Origin: Chrysomallon squamiferum
Taxonomy: Eukaryota > Mollusca > Gastropoda > Neomphalida > Peltospiridae
Assembly: GCA_012295275.1 (NCBI GenBank)
Contig: CM022678.1
Location: 13,342,617-13,406,616, forward strand
Length of the DNA stretch: 64,000 nt
Direction of reading: 5' to 3'
Shown here: in pieces, positions 46,593 through 58,830 of the stretch
Layout of the letters: each line of letters starts with the position of its first letter
How positions within the stretch are numbered: position 1 is the first letter of the stretch
Notes under the pieces: generated by a model
Databases searched by the model: none
What the model was told of the DNA's origin: nothing
What the model saw: the letters and a program-made list of their open reading frames with translations, nothing else
Program-made: the position numbers and the translations under genes

Positions 46593-49518
46593 TATCAGAT
46601 TTGTATATCGTGTGTTTATGACAACATTAATACTAAAAGCATGCACATGCATCTCACACTCAAAATCAATATGTTACAGTCTATTTTTGGCCTCACTTGT
46701 GATAAATAATAAAAGATTTATTCTAACATTGGAATTCTGTAAAGAGTTAGTTTTGACTTAGAAAGTCTATGTTTGAAGAAAAGGTTGTGATGTAATGGAT
46801 ACTGTGGTTTCATCATTAATATAATATAATTATGTGGTTCAGTAGTACAAGGCCAGATACTGGCATGAGTCTTTCAGTGCATGCAGGTAGTACAATTGTT
46901 TATTAATACTATAATAATTTACACAGGTAATCAATCATTCATAGTTAATGAATAAATATCTTGTAATTATTATATTTTTGGTACAGAAATTACAGGTATT
47001 CATAACAAAGAAATGTAATAATTACATTATTGATACAGTATTCATAGGTGATTGTGAGTAAAAATAATTATTACATTATTTATATAGAAATCAAAGCAGT
47101 CATAAGGAAATAAACAGAGTTATTACTATATTACTGATACAGAAACTGCAGTATTAATAACAAATATTTTGTTATTGATACAGTATTTGTAGGTGATCAT
47201 AATGAGTAAATAATAAATTTTACATTATTTGTATGGAAATCACACAAAAAAGAATGAATACAATAATTATTATATTATTGATATGGAAATTAAATTAAAT
47301 CATATAATAAAACAAAGATTAATTTGTTACATTTTAAGGTGTATTTTTGTCAATATTATAACACTACTTGGGTGTTTTCTTCATACTTTCTAGTTATATT
47401 TGTTTGTATTTTTGTCACCCAATTTTAATTAATAATGAAGAATAACAGTAAAAATAATACTTTTTAAAATATCTGGATACACTATTTTTCTGTTGTAGTT
47501 GTGGAGTCACCATATACTTGTAGACTGATTACTTAATATTGTCTTCTGTGTTATTAATCTACTCTGTATGTAGCAACATCATGACTTAATTGTATTAATT
47601 TTATGGTCATGCTGTGAGTGATGATAAGTAAAAAAAAAAAAAAAAAATGAAAAGTTGGAAATATAATGCATTTGTTTCAGATATTTACTTTGTTGATTTA
47701 TTTATAATTTTCATTATTACAAGTTACTATAGATTTCCATTAGATAACAAATTTAAAATTAAGTGGTTTTTTTTTAGTTAATTTGTTTTATCTATCGATA
47801 AATCTGTGTGTGTGTGTGTGTGATATCAGTCGTACGTAAATCTGATGAAATAAGAATGTAATTTTTAAATTTTCAAGTGTAGGATGCCAGGAGGGTGTGT
47901 CAATAATTGAAGACTCATTCTTCTAATACTTTTTGCACAAGTTATAATTGAAGAAACATTGGAGTTGTGGCAGTCATTTATATATGGTTTACTTTTTATA
48001 TTTCAAGACTGTGTATAATCTTATGATTATTATAATCCTTTGATCCTCAGTATTTTATATAAATTAATCTTAAAGCAAACTTTAAAATAATTTCTTTTAA
48101 AAGCTTTTGTTGTTGGTTTCAGTGAATATAACAAAAATATATATATTTTTATTTTCATCATTTATCTATCATAATTCATCTAGTTCAGTAAATATTCCTT
48201 AGTTTTTGTTGCCTGTATCATTATTTTTGCTAATATGTAAAATTTATTATATAATAATTTAATATAATCAAAATGAGTAATGACAGTTTTTAGTTATCCT
48301 GGAATGTTACTGTAATAAAAAGTAAATAAAAATTCAGAAAACAACTCCTTCACCTTTTTATTTTGCTTTATCAGAAATTTTATTTGCTCACTTAATGTAA
48401 CATAATCTACTCAGTGAAAATAAAATTCTGTCTTGTAATCTTAGTCTCACTTCTAGGTTCTTAGTCCATCAGTGACAAAAAATAACAATACAGCAACACT
48501 AAATTAATTTTCTGTTTTTTAATTTTAATTTTTTTTAAATATTTTTTCCAGAGCTGAAGAGGGCACGTCCACCAAGTAAGAAGAAGCTGGAAGATGAAAT
48601 TGATAGTCTCATGGTTCAAATCCGACAGAAAGAAGCTGAAATTGTATCCTTTCATAACTTAATATCAGAATATTCATCTTTATATTGGATTTATTTTCTT
48701 TATTACTTTCTTTTTTCTTATTTAATATTATTTTGTAGTATTATTAATTTCAATCAGTTAGCAGAACAAAAATATTAAAAAGAAAATACCCAAAACAAAA
48801 TGCAATAAAATAATAATAATAATAATAATAACAACCTAAAAAACCATTTATAACAAATTTGTTTGATAGTTTTTGAAAGTGCACAGGTTTACAGTATTGT
48901 TATATTTAAAATACTTGTTTTTACAATTAATATATAATTTAATATATAACACATTTAATCTTTTAAATTATAATATTTATTATATTTTTAAAAAACATTT
49001 AGTAAAAAATTTAAATATTTCTTGACATATACAAGAAATCACTAGGCATCTCTGAAACAAAGAACATCCGAGCTGAAAAAGAGGCTTCGATAGAAAGAAG
49101 AAAGAAGGTTGACAATGATTTACGGGCATTGAACCAAGCTATCACACAGAAGGTAAATTTATTTATAACTCACAAAAATCATATTTGTTTATTTATTACA
49201 TAATATAGTTACGTTTCTTATTTCAAGAGTATCTGTTATAATTATTATAATACATAACACTTTCAGTATATATGCTATGTTTTCTTTGACTGTTTCATTT
49301 GTAGAACATGTTTTTAGAAATTAATAATTATTGTCAAATCTTAAGTAACTGAATATATGTATGTGTGTGTGTGTGTGTCTCTGTACATATGTGTCACACA
49401 CACACATACACACAGTGTATCTTGCAGTCTGTCTGTATTAAAAAAATGGTAATAATAATAATAATTTTACATTTAGAAATAAATATTAATTTACACTAAG
49501 TGAAATAAATTTCCAGTA

Positions 49519-49549
<31 letters not shown>

Positions 49550-52500
49550 TTATTTGTTTTGTCTTCTTTTATGCACTACTAGGAATTTTTTTTTACATTT
49601 ATTTCCCAGATACAGGAAATGTCAGTTTGGAACCCAAAATATTCACTGGATGTTGAAAGAAGAATTGGTACAGTGACCTGTATTTCCTCATACCTATGTT
49701 CTGACCAGTGTCCATCTTTTAAAGAGTGTTTGTTATTTTCAGATGGGTGGATTGTCCAAGTTGCAGTCAAACTTGAGATACAAAACTGAAGAGAGACACA
49801 ATGAAGCAATTGGGTAAAATTTTTCTTTTATGTAATATGTTAATTAGGTGAAAGAAACTGGTTCTATAATCTCTTAAAGATAGAGATACTGATTTTTCTA
49901 GACCACTCGAAATCTTTCATTTTCTCAGAATGTGAAAAAAGAAAATTTATCTGTCACTGTGCTGGGTTGCAACAAAAGTTTATGAATTTTGAACAAGTGA
50001 TTTTATTTCACAGGTGACTGAAACACATAGGAACAAAATGGCTGATGTGTGCTTCAAAAACAAACTGTATACACATATCTATAAACAGTGTTAAGATTTC
50101 AATTTTGTTACAGCTCAGTATTTGTACTTCCAAAAATCTCCTCAGGACAAGTGGATAATAAATAGATTCAGTGTGATATGATGAATAGTAAGCAGTAACA
50201 CATTTACAATAGTTTATTTATTTATGTCAAATGTTAAAATGCACATTAAAAGGCAGTGGTTCTTAATATTTCATTATAAATTTTAAAATGTCTTGGTTAA
50301 ATTTTGGTTTAATTATTTATTTTGAAATGTTATAATTGTATTTCAGGAAACTTGAATGGAATCTCAGGGTTCAGAATTTCAAGATTTCAGAGGAAAAGAA
50401 AATAGTTGCAGAGATAGACAGTCTGAAGAGATCAAAGAAAAATTTAGAGTAAGAATTTGTATTTAACAGATGTATTTAAAATTCTTTGAATATACCTTTT
50501 CATTAGCAAGTTGTGTCGTTTAGACATGGCAAATAATGAAAAATGAGAAAAATTGAAATAAATGCTAATTTGTTGTGAGTCTGTTATCTGTATATAGCAA
50601 CACACTCACTAGAATTGGCAACTAAAATAAAATAGCTAGACTTTTCAGATTTCTCTTAGTAATGTTATTTTATTTGTTCATTGTTCCAGTCAGTACATGG
50701 TGTTGAAGAAAGAGATTGATGAAATGAGAGATCGACAAAGAAGAATGAGAGAAGAACGAGATGTAACTCTTACTTATACAAAAAATTTCATTAATTATTA
50801 GGATTTATAATTTATTAATTCTTGTAAATTTAGGTAGCCTGTTTTAAACATTTATTATAATAATTTTAATTCAAACAAATATTTCAAGTCAGATTCAATT
50901 TTTAGATTGAAATATTGTTTAAAATGTTGATTCAAGTTTTATTTTAATTGTTTATTTTGACATTTTAATTCAGTTTTGATATAGTTTCACGCCTTATTCA
51001 AACATTTTTTTAAAACACTTACTGAACATTTTAAGTGCGGATTTGAGTTCTGTTTTAAACTTCCACTGTATGTTTAAATTTATTTTTTAACTTTATTTTG
51101 AATATTTTATTTATTTGTCTGTTTGCTTATTATTTATTTATTTATTTTATAGCACTACTTTAAAAAAGTCAATGAACTGAAACACAGAGAAGATGAAGCA
51201 AGACAAAAACGGAATGTGGACAAGACAAAAACAGAAAGTTTGAAGAAAGGTTTGAACTCTAAGATTATAATGTGACAGGGTAACAGTAAACAGAATTGTT
51301 ATTTTTTATTTTTTAAGCGTTATACAATTTCAGAGTTTATACAAGTTTAAGAAAACAGAAAAAAATATAAATAACTAAACACTCTAGTGATGCAGGAAAG
51401 TTGAGGATCTTGGTTCAGATATTTTGATAATTTTTGAGAATTTCCCAGAAAGGTTTTTAAAATTTAAATATAAACATTTGTCCTGCTAGAAGAGAGTAAA
51501 AAGAGTTATTTTAGAAAACTGTGTTAAAATTACATCTGAAAACACATAACGAAATAGAAAAATAAATACAAACAACTATTTAAATAAATACATAAGATAA
51601 TATATGTAAAAAGTGAACTAAGTACTAAACAAGAACAGTAGCAAATGCAACCCTCCCAAAAATAGTGAAATACAAACAGAAATAAATAATGGAACAAGGA
51701 AACAGAGTAAGAAATAAATCAGTAAATAAGATAAATAAACAGTAATTAAAAAAGGAAATAAATGAAAACACATTAATATATTTTTCAGAAATAGATGAAC
51801 TGTATAAAAAGAAACGAGCGATGGTGGGAGAGTTTCACAAACAACGACAAGCTTTTCAGGATGGCCAGAGAAAACAGAGGCAGGAAAGTTTCAAAAAACG
51901 AGAAGAAGAAAGAAAAGCTCAACAAAGAGAGATGTAAATATAGTTATTACATTTTATATACCGAATATATAATTCCAGTTTGTACAGTTCCTAGATACAA
52001 CTCATGTCAAAAATTCAAAGTTTTGGAAATGTTTTAATAAATTTCCTCAACAACATAAAAAAGTGTTTGCTTGCTGACAGAAAGGTTTTGTGGTATTAAA
52101 AATTGTTTAAGTTTCCCATGAAAATCAATGTATATGACTAGCTGTGAATTGTGATGTGGCACTGACTGTAATTGAATGATGCAAAACTGAATATTGTTAA
52201 TTTCCTAAACAAAAGTCTGATTATCTTTGCTAATATCAGATAGCAAACATTCAAATACGCAGCTCTCAAATTGTTTGTGTTAATATAATAAAAAAGAAAA
52301 ATCAAGAAAAGAATGATATTTTCAGCTAACATTTCAAAGCACTTTAAATTAATTATAAAGTTAAATTAAAAACAGGATTATAAGATATGGACATTTATGG
52401 CAGTATAACATCAGAACCACTGTAAAGCTTTGTGTTACATTGTTCATGCTCTGGATATAAGTACTTATAAATATTTATATTGCATATGCTGTTTGTCAAA

Positions 52501-53889
52501 TGCATTCACTAACACAGAGTTTATTTTCAGAGAGGAGTTTGAGAATGAGAAAGAGCCCTTTGAAGTAGAGAAGGTGTTATGTAACACATTACTTACTTAC
52601 CTACAACGTTTCACCACCCAAAGTTCTGACTCAGACGTCACTCCTGCCCAGACACCCAGTGAAGACAACCCACCTTCTATCACAGGTGCACTTCACCCAT
52701 AATGTGATTTTTAGTGCAACATGGTTGAAGAATTAGCAGTAGAGCATTGTCAGCATGCAATTTAGCTAACAGTTAGAAATATCCTGTTAGTGAAGTAGGG
52801 CATCTTGATCCAAATTGTTGAAAAAAATGTACATTTAAATAAATTAATAATTATTCTATGGATTTTTCTATGTGTATAATATAGCATACAAACTTAAAAA
52901 AAAAAAATAATATAAATATAAAACCTGTGAACAAAACTTGTATCAGTGAGTTTGACAGAAGGTTAACCTTGTTTAAAATGATTAACTGAAGCATCTAATA
53001 TTTTTGAGTTAACTCTTTTTGTAAGGTCTGGCTTGAACTCAGTAAAGTTTGGATTTGTCTTTACATTTTGTAAATGCTTTGAATTCAACGTTTTTTAAAA
53101 TTATAGTTCATGCATGTATGGAGCAGGTTCAACTTATGTTTATTCTAAAAAATAATTTCAGCCATATATATTTCAGTTTACCCTTTATAGGGGTATGGTT
53201 AAAAATTTGCTGTATTTTCAAATTATATAAAATTATAGGTTTGAACTAGATTTATTTTAAAGTTTGTGTTTTCCAGTGTGTGGACCGGCTGATGAGTTGG
53301 AAGATGGGACATACGTGCGTCTGCGCAAGTCAGATGATTTAGAGTCTGAGTACACGGGAACAGGACGAAGACCAAGTAAAAAGAATCGGCGTTGTAGAAA
53401 ACAGTCAATGGTAATAATAGTAATAATAATAATTAATAAGCAGTAATAATAAATAATAATAAACAGTAATAATAATAATAATAATAAATAACCAGTAATA
53501 ATAATAACTAATAATAAACAGCAATAATAATAATGATGATAATAATAACGACAACAATAATGATGATGATGACAACAATTAAAATAGTTGTTCTGAGATA
53601 TTACAAGTAATCATCATTGCAGTGGTAATAAAAAGATTGATGATGATATTATATTTTGGACTTGTATCTGTAGAAGAGTCTAGAATATGATGTTTTTAAA
53701 AAGTAGTTTATTTAAATATTTCAGACAAAGCCAATAACTCACACCCCAGAAGTTATTGGTCAGTTTGCATCACTTAACCTGACTGCTCCGTCCAGTGCCT
53801 ATGAGGTCACAGCTGCAATTGAACAACTTCAGGGTCGAAAGGTTAGTTCTTAAAAAATATATTGGCATTTATAGACAAATGTAGCACAT

Positions 53890-53924
<35 letters not shown>

Positions 53925-55150
53925 TACTAACCATGAAACACACATATGATAACAGTTTTTAAATGATTTAACAGTGGCTATTATACATCATTCCTAACTA
54001 CAGAAAAATGGATCTGGAATGTTATTGGTATGCAGTTTTTCCCTCGCACCTGATATAAAATAATTTTAAATTTGTAAACACAACCCATACAATCTTACAA
54101 ATATTGATTATTATAGTATGTGATCACTGATACTCCATTCTTTAAAATGAGTTACGATGACACAGATTTATAATTTGTCCTCGAAACCTGCTTTCATTTT
54201 TAAACCTGCTACTAAATTTTAATGAATGCAATTTACAGATAATTTTAATACATTTTTGTTTGAGTGCATTTTAGAGAGCAAATGAAGTATGTTTATAATG
54301 TGAATATCAGATCTAATTTTAATAGTTGTTTTTTTTTGTCAGTTTTGGTTGTATTATTGCAGCTTTTCGGATACGCTAAGACAAAGTTTAATGTTTTCAG
54401 GTTTTGGGAAATGCTTTGACTAAATTTAATGTTTTCTTTCAGTTGTATTATGAACAGAGGCTGAGAGATCACCGCAGCATGGATGCTGAGTCAGATTTCT
54501 CTTTCAGCTCAAGTTGTGCGTCGAGTATTTTTTCAACTTCTATACGAGCTCGAGCTGACACTTGGGGATTCATGGGAGAACCACATCCAATCACAGAAGA
54601 GAATTCCCAAAGCGAGGCTGGTATCTCAGCAACAGAGAGTACAACATGTGAGATGTCTCGGCAGGCCAGCAAGACAGAAAGTTGTGAGAGTGCATACGAC
54701 ACACGACCCAATGACCACATCATGGATGACCTCATTGCCATGAGCACCACCATGTGTTGCCATGACAACCTCAAACCAAAATGTGCCTTTTCCAGCAGTC
54801 CCTCTCTATCAGACAGTTCAGACACCGCTCAAGAGTCAAACAATGTGTGTGACTGCACATCTGATGCGACATCTTGTGATTCTGTGCCAAACCATGGTCA
54901 GTCATGGGACCTCTCCTCCAGCCAGTCAACGTCAGATATTCAGTGCACAAACCTCATCCACACAAACAGTATAGACAATTCTGACTTCAAGTCTCAGTTC
55001 CACTGTTCTAATGTGATCACTGAAAAAAAGTCCACCGACAGAAATGTACGATTAACCAACACGTTTTCTGTTAGCTCAAGGGACATAACTCAGGGGCCAG
55101 ATGTAACAGCCAAGGGAGATAACTCGGCTGTGGACTGTGTGCGGTCTTGA
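40933..55150 (+). CDS. BFR1-like coiled-coil protein, 12 exons
   Basis: Exons 40933-40975, 48552-48643, 49036-49152, 49743-49813, 50347-50448, 50690-50762, 51153-51249, 51789-51933, 52531-52685, 53277-53410, 53725-53841, 54443-55150; phases agree and give 617 residues. After a short acidic start, residues about 15-265 form a highly charged coiled coil: RARPPSKKKLEDEIDSLMVQ, then YKTEERHNEAIGKLEWNLRV, EEKKIVAEIDSLKRSKKNL and HYFKKVNELKHREDEARQKR. The pattern of a short-helix pair with EKLEW and EEKKI-EI-LK resembles the yeast BFR1 (nuclear segregation/mRNP) family as I remember it. EKVLCNTLLTYLQRF follows. The C-terminal third is Ser/Thr/Cys-rich and probably disordered (a single 236-codon exon), with ITHTPEVIGQFASLNLTAP before it. 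Ordinary mRNP-binding function is inferred only. Confidence 0.75.
43620..45135 (-). pseudogene. GTF2IRD2-like (Charlie-type hAT) transposase relic
   Basis: Inside intron 1 of the BFR1-like gene, on the opposite strand. In order on the minus strand: EWTEKYFFIDQFGQAQCLIC near 45040-44980, then SVQDLLKYLTFVTFSFILDE and STDISE (about 44620-44560), LVSVTTDGALAMIGVNKS (about 44430-44380), RHQESLWAIF with GDLLYVSEVRWLSCGALLSH (about 44370-44150), and the C-terminal LQMELVDMQCNDELKAKFH with PQLIEHVQCTVAMFGSTFCC (about 43900-43690). The pieces are in different frames with stops. They match the transposase-derived half of GTF2IRD2 as I recall it. I could not find terminal repeats. Confidence 0.85.
45365..45650. 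other. GC-richer unassigned patch in intron 1
   Basis: A stretch with near-balanced base composition inside AT-rich intron, beside the hAT relic (for example GACACTCTTGCAGCTGGACT and ATGATGGTGGCCACTGTCAC). It looks like decayed coding DNA, possibly another transposon, but no family motif could be read in any frame. Confidence 0.35.
46501..46587. repeat. (AC)n / (GT)n inverted repeat
   Basis: About 26 AC repeats, a short ATTTTATAT centre, then about 14 GT repeats. The two arms are complementary and could fold into a hairpin with a short AT-rich loop. Confidence 0.93.
46920..47330. repeat. degenerate AT-rich tandem repeat
   Basis: Recurring diverged phrases such as ATTATTGATACAG, TATTCATAGGTGATTGTGAG, TATTTGTAGGTGATCATAAT and TTACATTATTTATATAGAAA, about 60-130 bp apart, indicate an old tandem repeat within intron 1 of the BFR1-like gene. 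Confidence 0.6.
53410..53580. repeat. (AAT)n-rich intronic repeat
   Basis: An imperfect AAT/CAGTAATAAT array starting immediately at the donor of the exon ending 53410 (CAATG then GTAATAATAG), so the donor itself is embedded in the repeat edge. Confidence 0.85.
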
Positions 55151-57454
55151 TGATGCTGGTTATAGAATAGTGTTTTGTGTGGCTGTGGGCAATTTAATTT
55201 AAAAGTTAGGTATTTTTTTTTTTTTTTGCTCAGTTGGTTATGGAAATCATGTTATTCCAAGTAATTAATTAAATAATTATCATATCATTTTTAGAAAAAC
55301 TTAACGTATTCTTCATATTTGTTTTGTTTGAATTACCTATTTAATTTATAAAAATATTTTTAACTTTGTTATATTTTTCTCATTTTTAATTTCTAAAATG
55401 TATTTTTAGCAAAATTAGAGTACTTCATTTACTTTGTTCAGTATTATTTTTCAGCAAATATTTGGAATCTGTTTTTAAAAGAAAAGTTATAAAATAATTT
55501 TACATTATTTTATTATCAAATGAAAAAGCTTAAAAGGAATCATGTACACTTTCAATTTTTATTCAGTTTTCTACTTTTGATAGTTATTTTCACTGTTACT
55601 GAACAAAGATAACTATGGGTGGAGATGTCTGATGTGGATAATAATTATCATAGAAATAGATTCCTGAACGTGAAAATGAGTAACCTACAACTTTTTTTAT
55701 AGAATATTTTCTAAATCTTCATCTTTCAGTTCACATCAAATTAGAGATATCTGTAAACATTTGTTTAAATTTCTTGTCTCTTTAATAAAAAATTTGGTTT
55801 ACATTACTTATAATGTTATTGTTAAAACAGAATTTTCTGTTACCAGTAATGTTAAAAGTATAGTCTGATACCAAAAATAGAATTCCTGTCTCTCTTTCTC
55901 TCTCACATACACACACACGTGTTCTTTTTCATTTATATGTTTATCTAATAAATGATTACAAAAACCTCATTATGTGTCTTGTCTTACAATTGTGACATTG
56001 TGAATGAAGTTACTTATGTTTGTCATGATTATAGCATCATGGTTTTGATAGAGGTATTTTGGCTTATTTGTAGCACTTGATTTTTTATAATTTTTAACAT
56101 ACTTTGTGTCTAATGGATTTTACTGATTTGGAAACTATTTATTTTAATATACATAAAAAAGCTTCAAATAAATACAATAATATGATTTTTTCTGGTTTTT
56201 TAAAGATGATTTATAAGAAAACATATCACAAAATTCACTATGAATCGGTTGTTTTTATTTTCTTCACTTTTTAAAATCAATAATTGCTCTTTCAAATGAT
56301 GCATAAATTATGCAAATATATATTTTATTAGCAAAGCTGTTGATAATTCAAAATTCTGTTTTAATAAATCATTTATTATTTAAAAGTTTGGGAGAAAACA
56401 CAAGAAAACAAAAACCTTGATATTTCATAATTACTGTACTGCAGGATCAGTTATTTTTAATGTGTCTGATGAATATTTCACATTCCAACTAGTGCTAGAT
56501 TTGTCTGAGACACAGTATGTGCTCTCTTGTCTGCTTAAAAATACAATAAAACAGGATTTCCATATTGGTTAATAGAGTAACACGTAGAGATTTCATTTCA
56601 TTGCTGTATGCAACAAGATTATCTAATCTTGAAATGAATTTTTGTTTTGTCATTTTTAATATAAATGGTTTTGTGGTAATATTTTTAAAAAGAAAAATGA
56701 TTATCTGCTAATTACCATTACTGAAATGATATCTGCTAGGTAAATAAAATAAAGTTTTAATTTAAAATTTTAGCTGGTTTTACGGCAATTTTTAAACACT
56801 GAATATTATATTACTGTATTTCTAATTTTATAATTATGTATATGTTAAAAGTAAATGATTTCATTTCATGAATTTAAATTAAATATAAATTGGTGATTTG
56901 TAGTTTTTTTTTTTTTTTTTTTACTAATGAGATTTACATTAATTTCATAAATAATATAGTTTGAAAATTGTACAAGAATTGTGTTCCTATCTATTTCAAA
57001 AAAAAAAGAAAAAAAATTGTTTGTTATGGGTTTGTTATCTAAAGTCTTTCTGACATTTTTTGTATCAGAAACATTTTGTTTTAATTTTATTTGTTTGGTT
57101 TATATGTTGATAATAATATTTATTTATTTATTGAAGTTCAAATTTTCTAAATAAATTAATTTCCATCTTAATGCAGAGAAATTATAAAATTTATAAAGGA
57201 AATTGTTTACACTACAGCACACCTCCTTTTCTCCTTTTCTTCAATTTTTTATTATTTTTGTTTTTCATTGTTTGTCTTTGTTTACACAATTAATACGTAT
57301 TAATTACTTATCTTTCCCTCTTTCTATGCTTCTGCTCTGTCTCTTTTTCATGGAATCTATACACTGTAAAAATGCATTCACAATCTAATTAAACCTGAAC
57401 TGCACAATTAAACAGAAAATGGCAATTTCAAAATAATGGCATTTAGTTTTAAAT

Positions 57455-57485
<31 letters not shown>

Positions 57486-57870
57486 TGTTTTAAATATAAG
57501 GCCTAACCAAAACCAGATTGAAAAAAAACATCATAATTAATGCGACAATGAAAGGTCAAGTATGATGGAATTGCTGTTAATTATTTATAAATTTTGATAT
57601 TTTTTACTTATTACTTTTGAAGCAAAGTACACCATTGCAATTAGATCTTCCAAATTTTTGCTCTGTTTTATAAATCATAATATTTTAATATTATAGTAAA
57701 ACATTTTTTTAAAAGTTTTACATTAAAAACACTGAAGGTATTGCTTTTGACCATGGAAAATAAATTGGAACTTGTTCAAAATAAACATAATTTTTTCCCC
57801 AAGAGAACTCACATTTCAGTTTCTCAGCCAGTGCAGACAGATGGTTGTATTTAAATTGTTGTTGTTGTTA

Positions 57871-57911
<41 letters not shown>

Positions 57912-58830
57912 CTTATTTTTTTCAGTTGTTTTCAACAAATTGGTTAAATTTGTGTTTTGTATGAATGTTAATTATTGAAAAATTTAAATTATTGTTAATG
58001 TGTGTTACACAGATGTGAGTACAGTAAATACCATGTACAGCTGGTTTTTGTCATGTCTGGAAGACTCTGAATAAAATATTTAAATTTGCATATGTCTTCA
58101 GATTATTTATGGTTTTGTAAGATTTAAGATATTAGTTTTATTTCATTTTTTCCTTCTTTGGCAAAACAATGTTATTATGTTTAAGTGGTAACTGCTTGGT
58201 TTAGACAAAAATTTTATTTTCATTATATTATTATTTAGAAATTTTGTATTTTCATTCTATTGTGCATTTTAATTTTGTGCAGTTTAATCAAAGATTATTA
58301 AAACTGTTCTGGATGTGTATATGCATAAGAATATGTATATGTGTGTACTCATGAAAACTAATTAAAAAATTTATAAAAAGGAAGTCAATGAATAATAGTC
58401 ACAATATATGTTTTTATATATATTTAATATTTTTCTCATAAATTGTAGAATGTTGACAAAAATATTTACCCATGGATATATATATATGTATGTGCATGCA
58501 GTAAGGATATTAAATAAAATATAAATAATATTGAGACATTTTTTAGGAGATACTGGAATGTTAGTTTCTTTTCTCTCACAAATTATTGACAAAAAATGTG
58601 AGAAAATATCTGAAATTTCTGATGGAGTATTTCAAGGGAAAATCAATTTCATTACCCTTTCCTTAAAGTCTTTAAAATTAAGCATTTTTTGTATAAATTA
58701 TTATAAACTTCTTATATAAACATCTGAAATCCAGTTAATCTTTTCACATCTCACATATTCCATTTTGTTTCTTCTGCTATAATCTCATCCATTGTTTTCT
58801 GAGCATTACACTGCAGTTCACAGTTCACCA
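55151..58830. other. convergent 3' region between BFR1-like gene and P5C reductase
   Basis: Both flanking genes end here. Several AATAAA hexamers follow the BFR1-like stop (for example near 55785 and 58070) and may serve for polyadenylation. Otherwise AT-rich with T-runs (55211-55226, 56906-56922), an ATTT repeat near 57455-57487 and (ATT)n near 57868-57906. No coding sequence seen. Confidence 0.6.

Noticed and set aside
49579-49742. Extra exon IQEMSVWNPKYSLDVERR before the exon at 49743
   Set aside because: It follows a plausible acceptor but has no needed donor, and the exons at 49036-49152 and 49743-49813 join in phase without it. It may still be a rare alternative exon.
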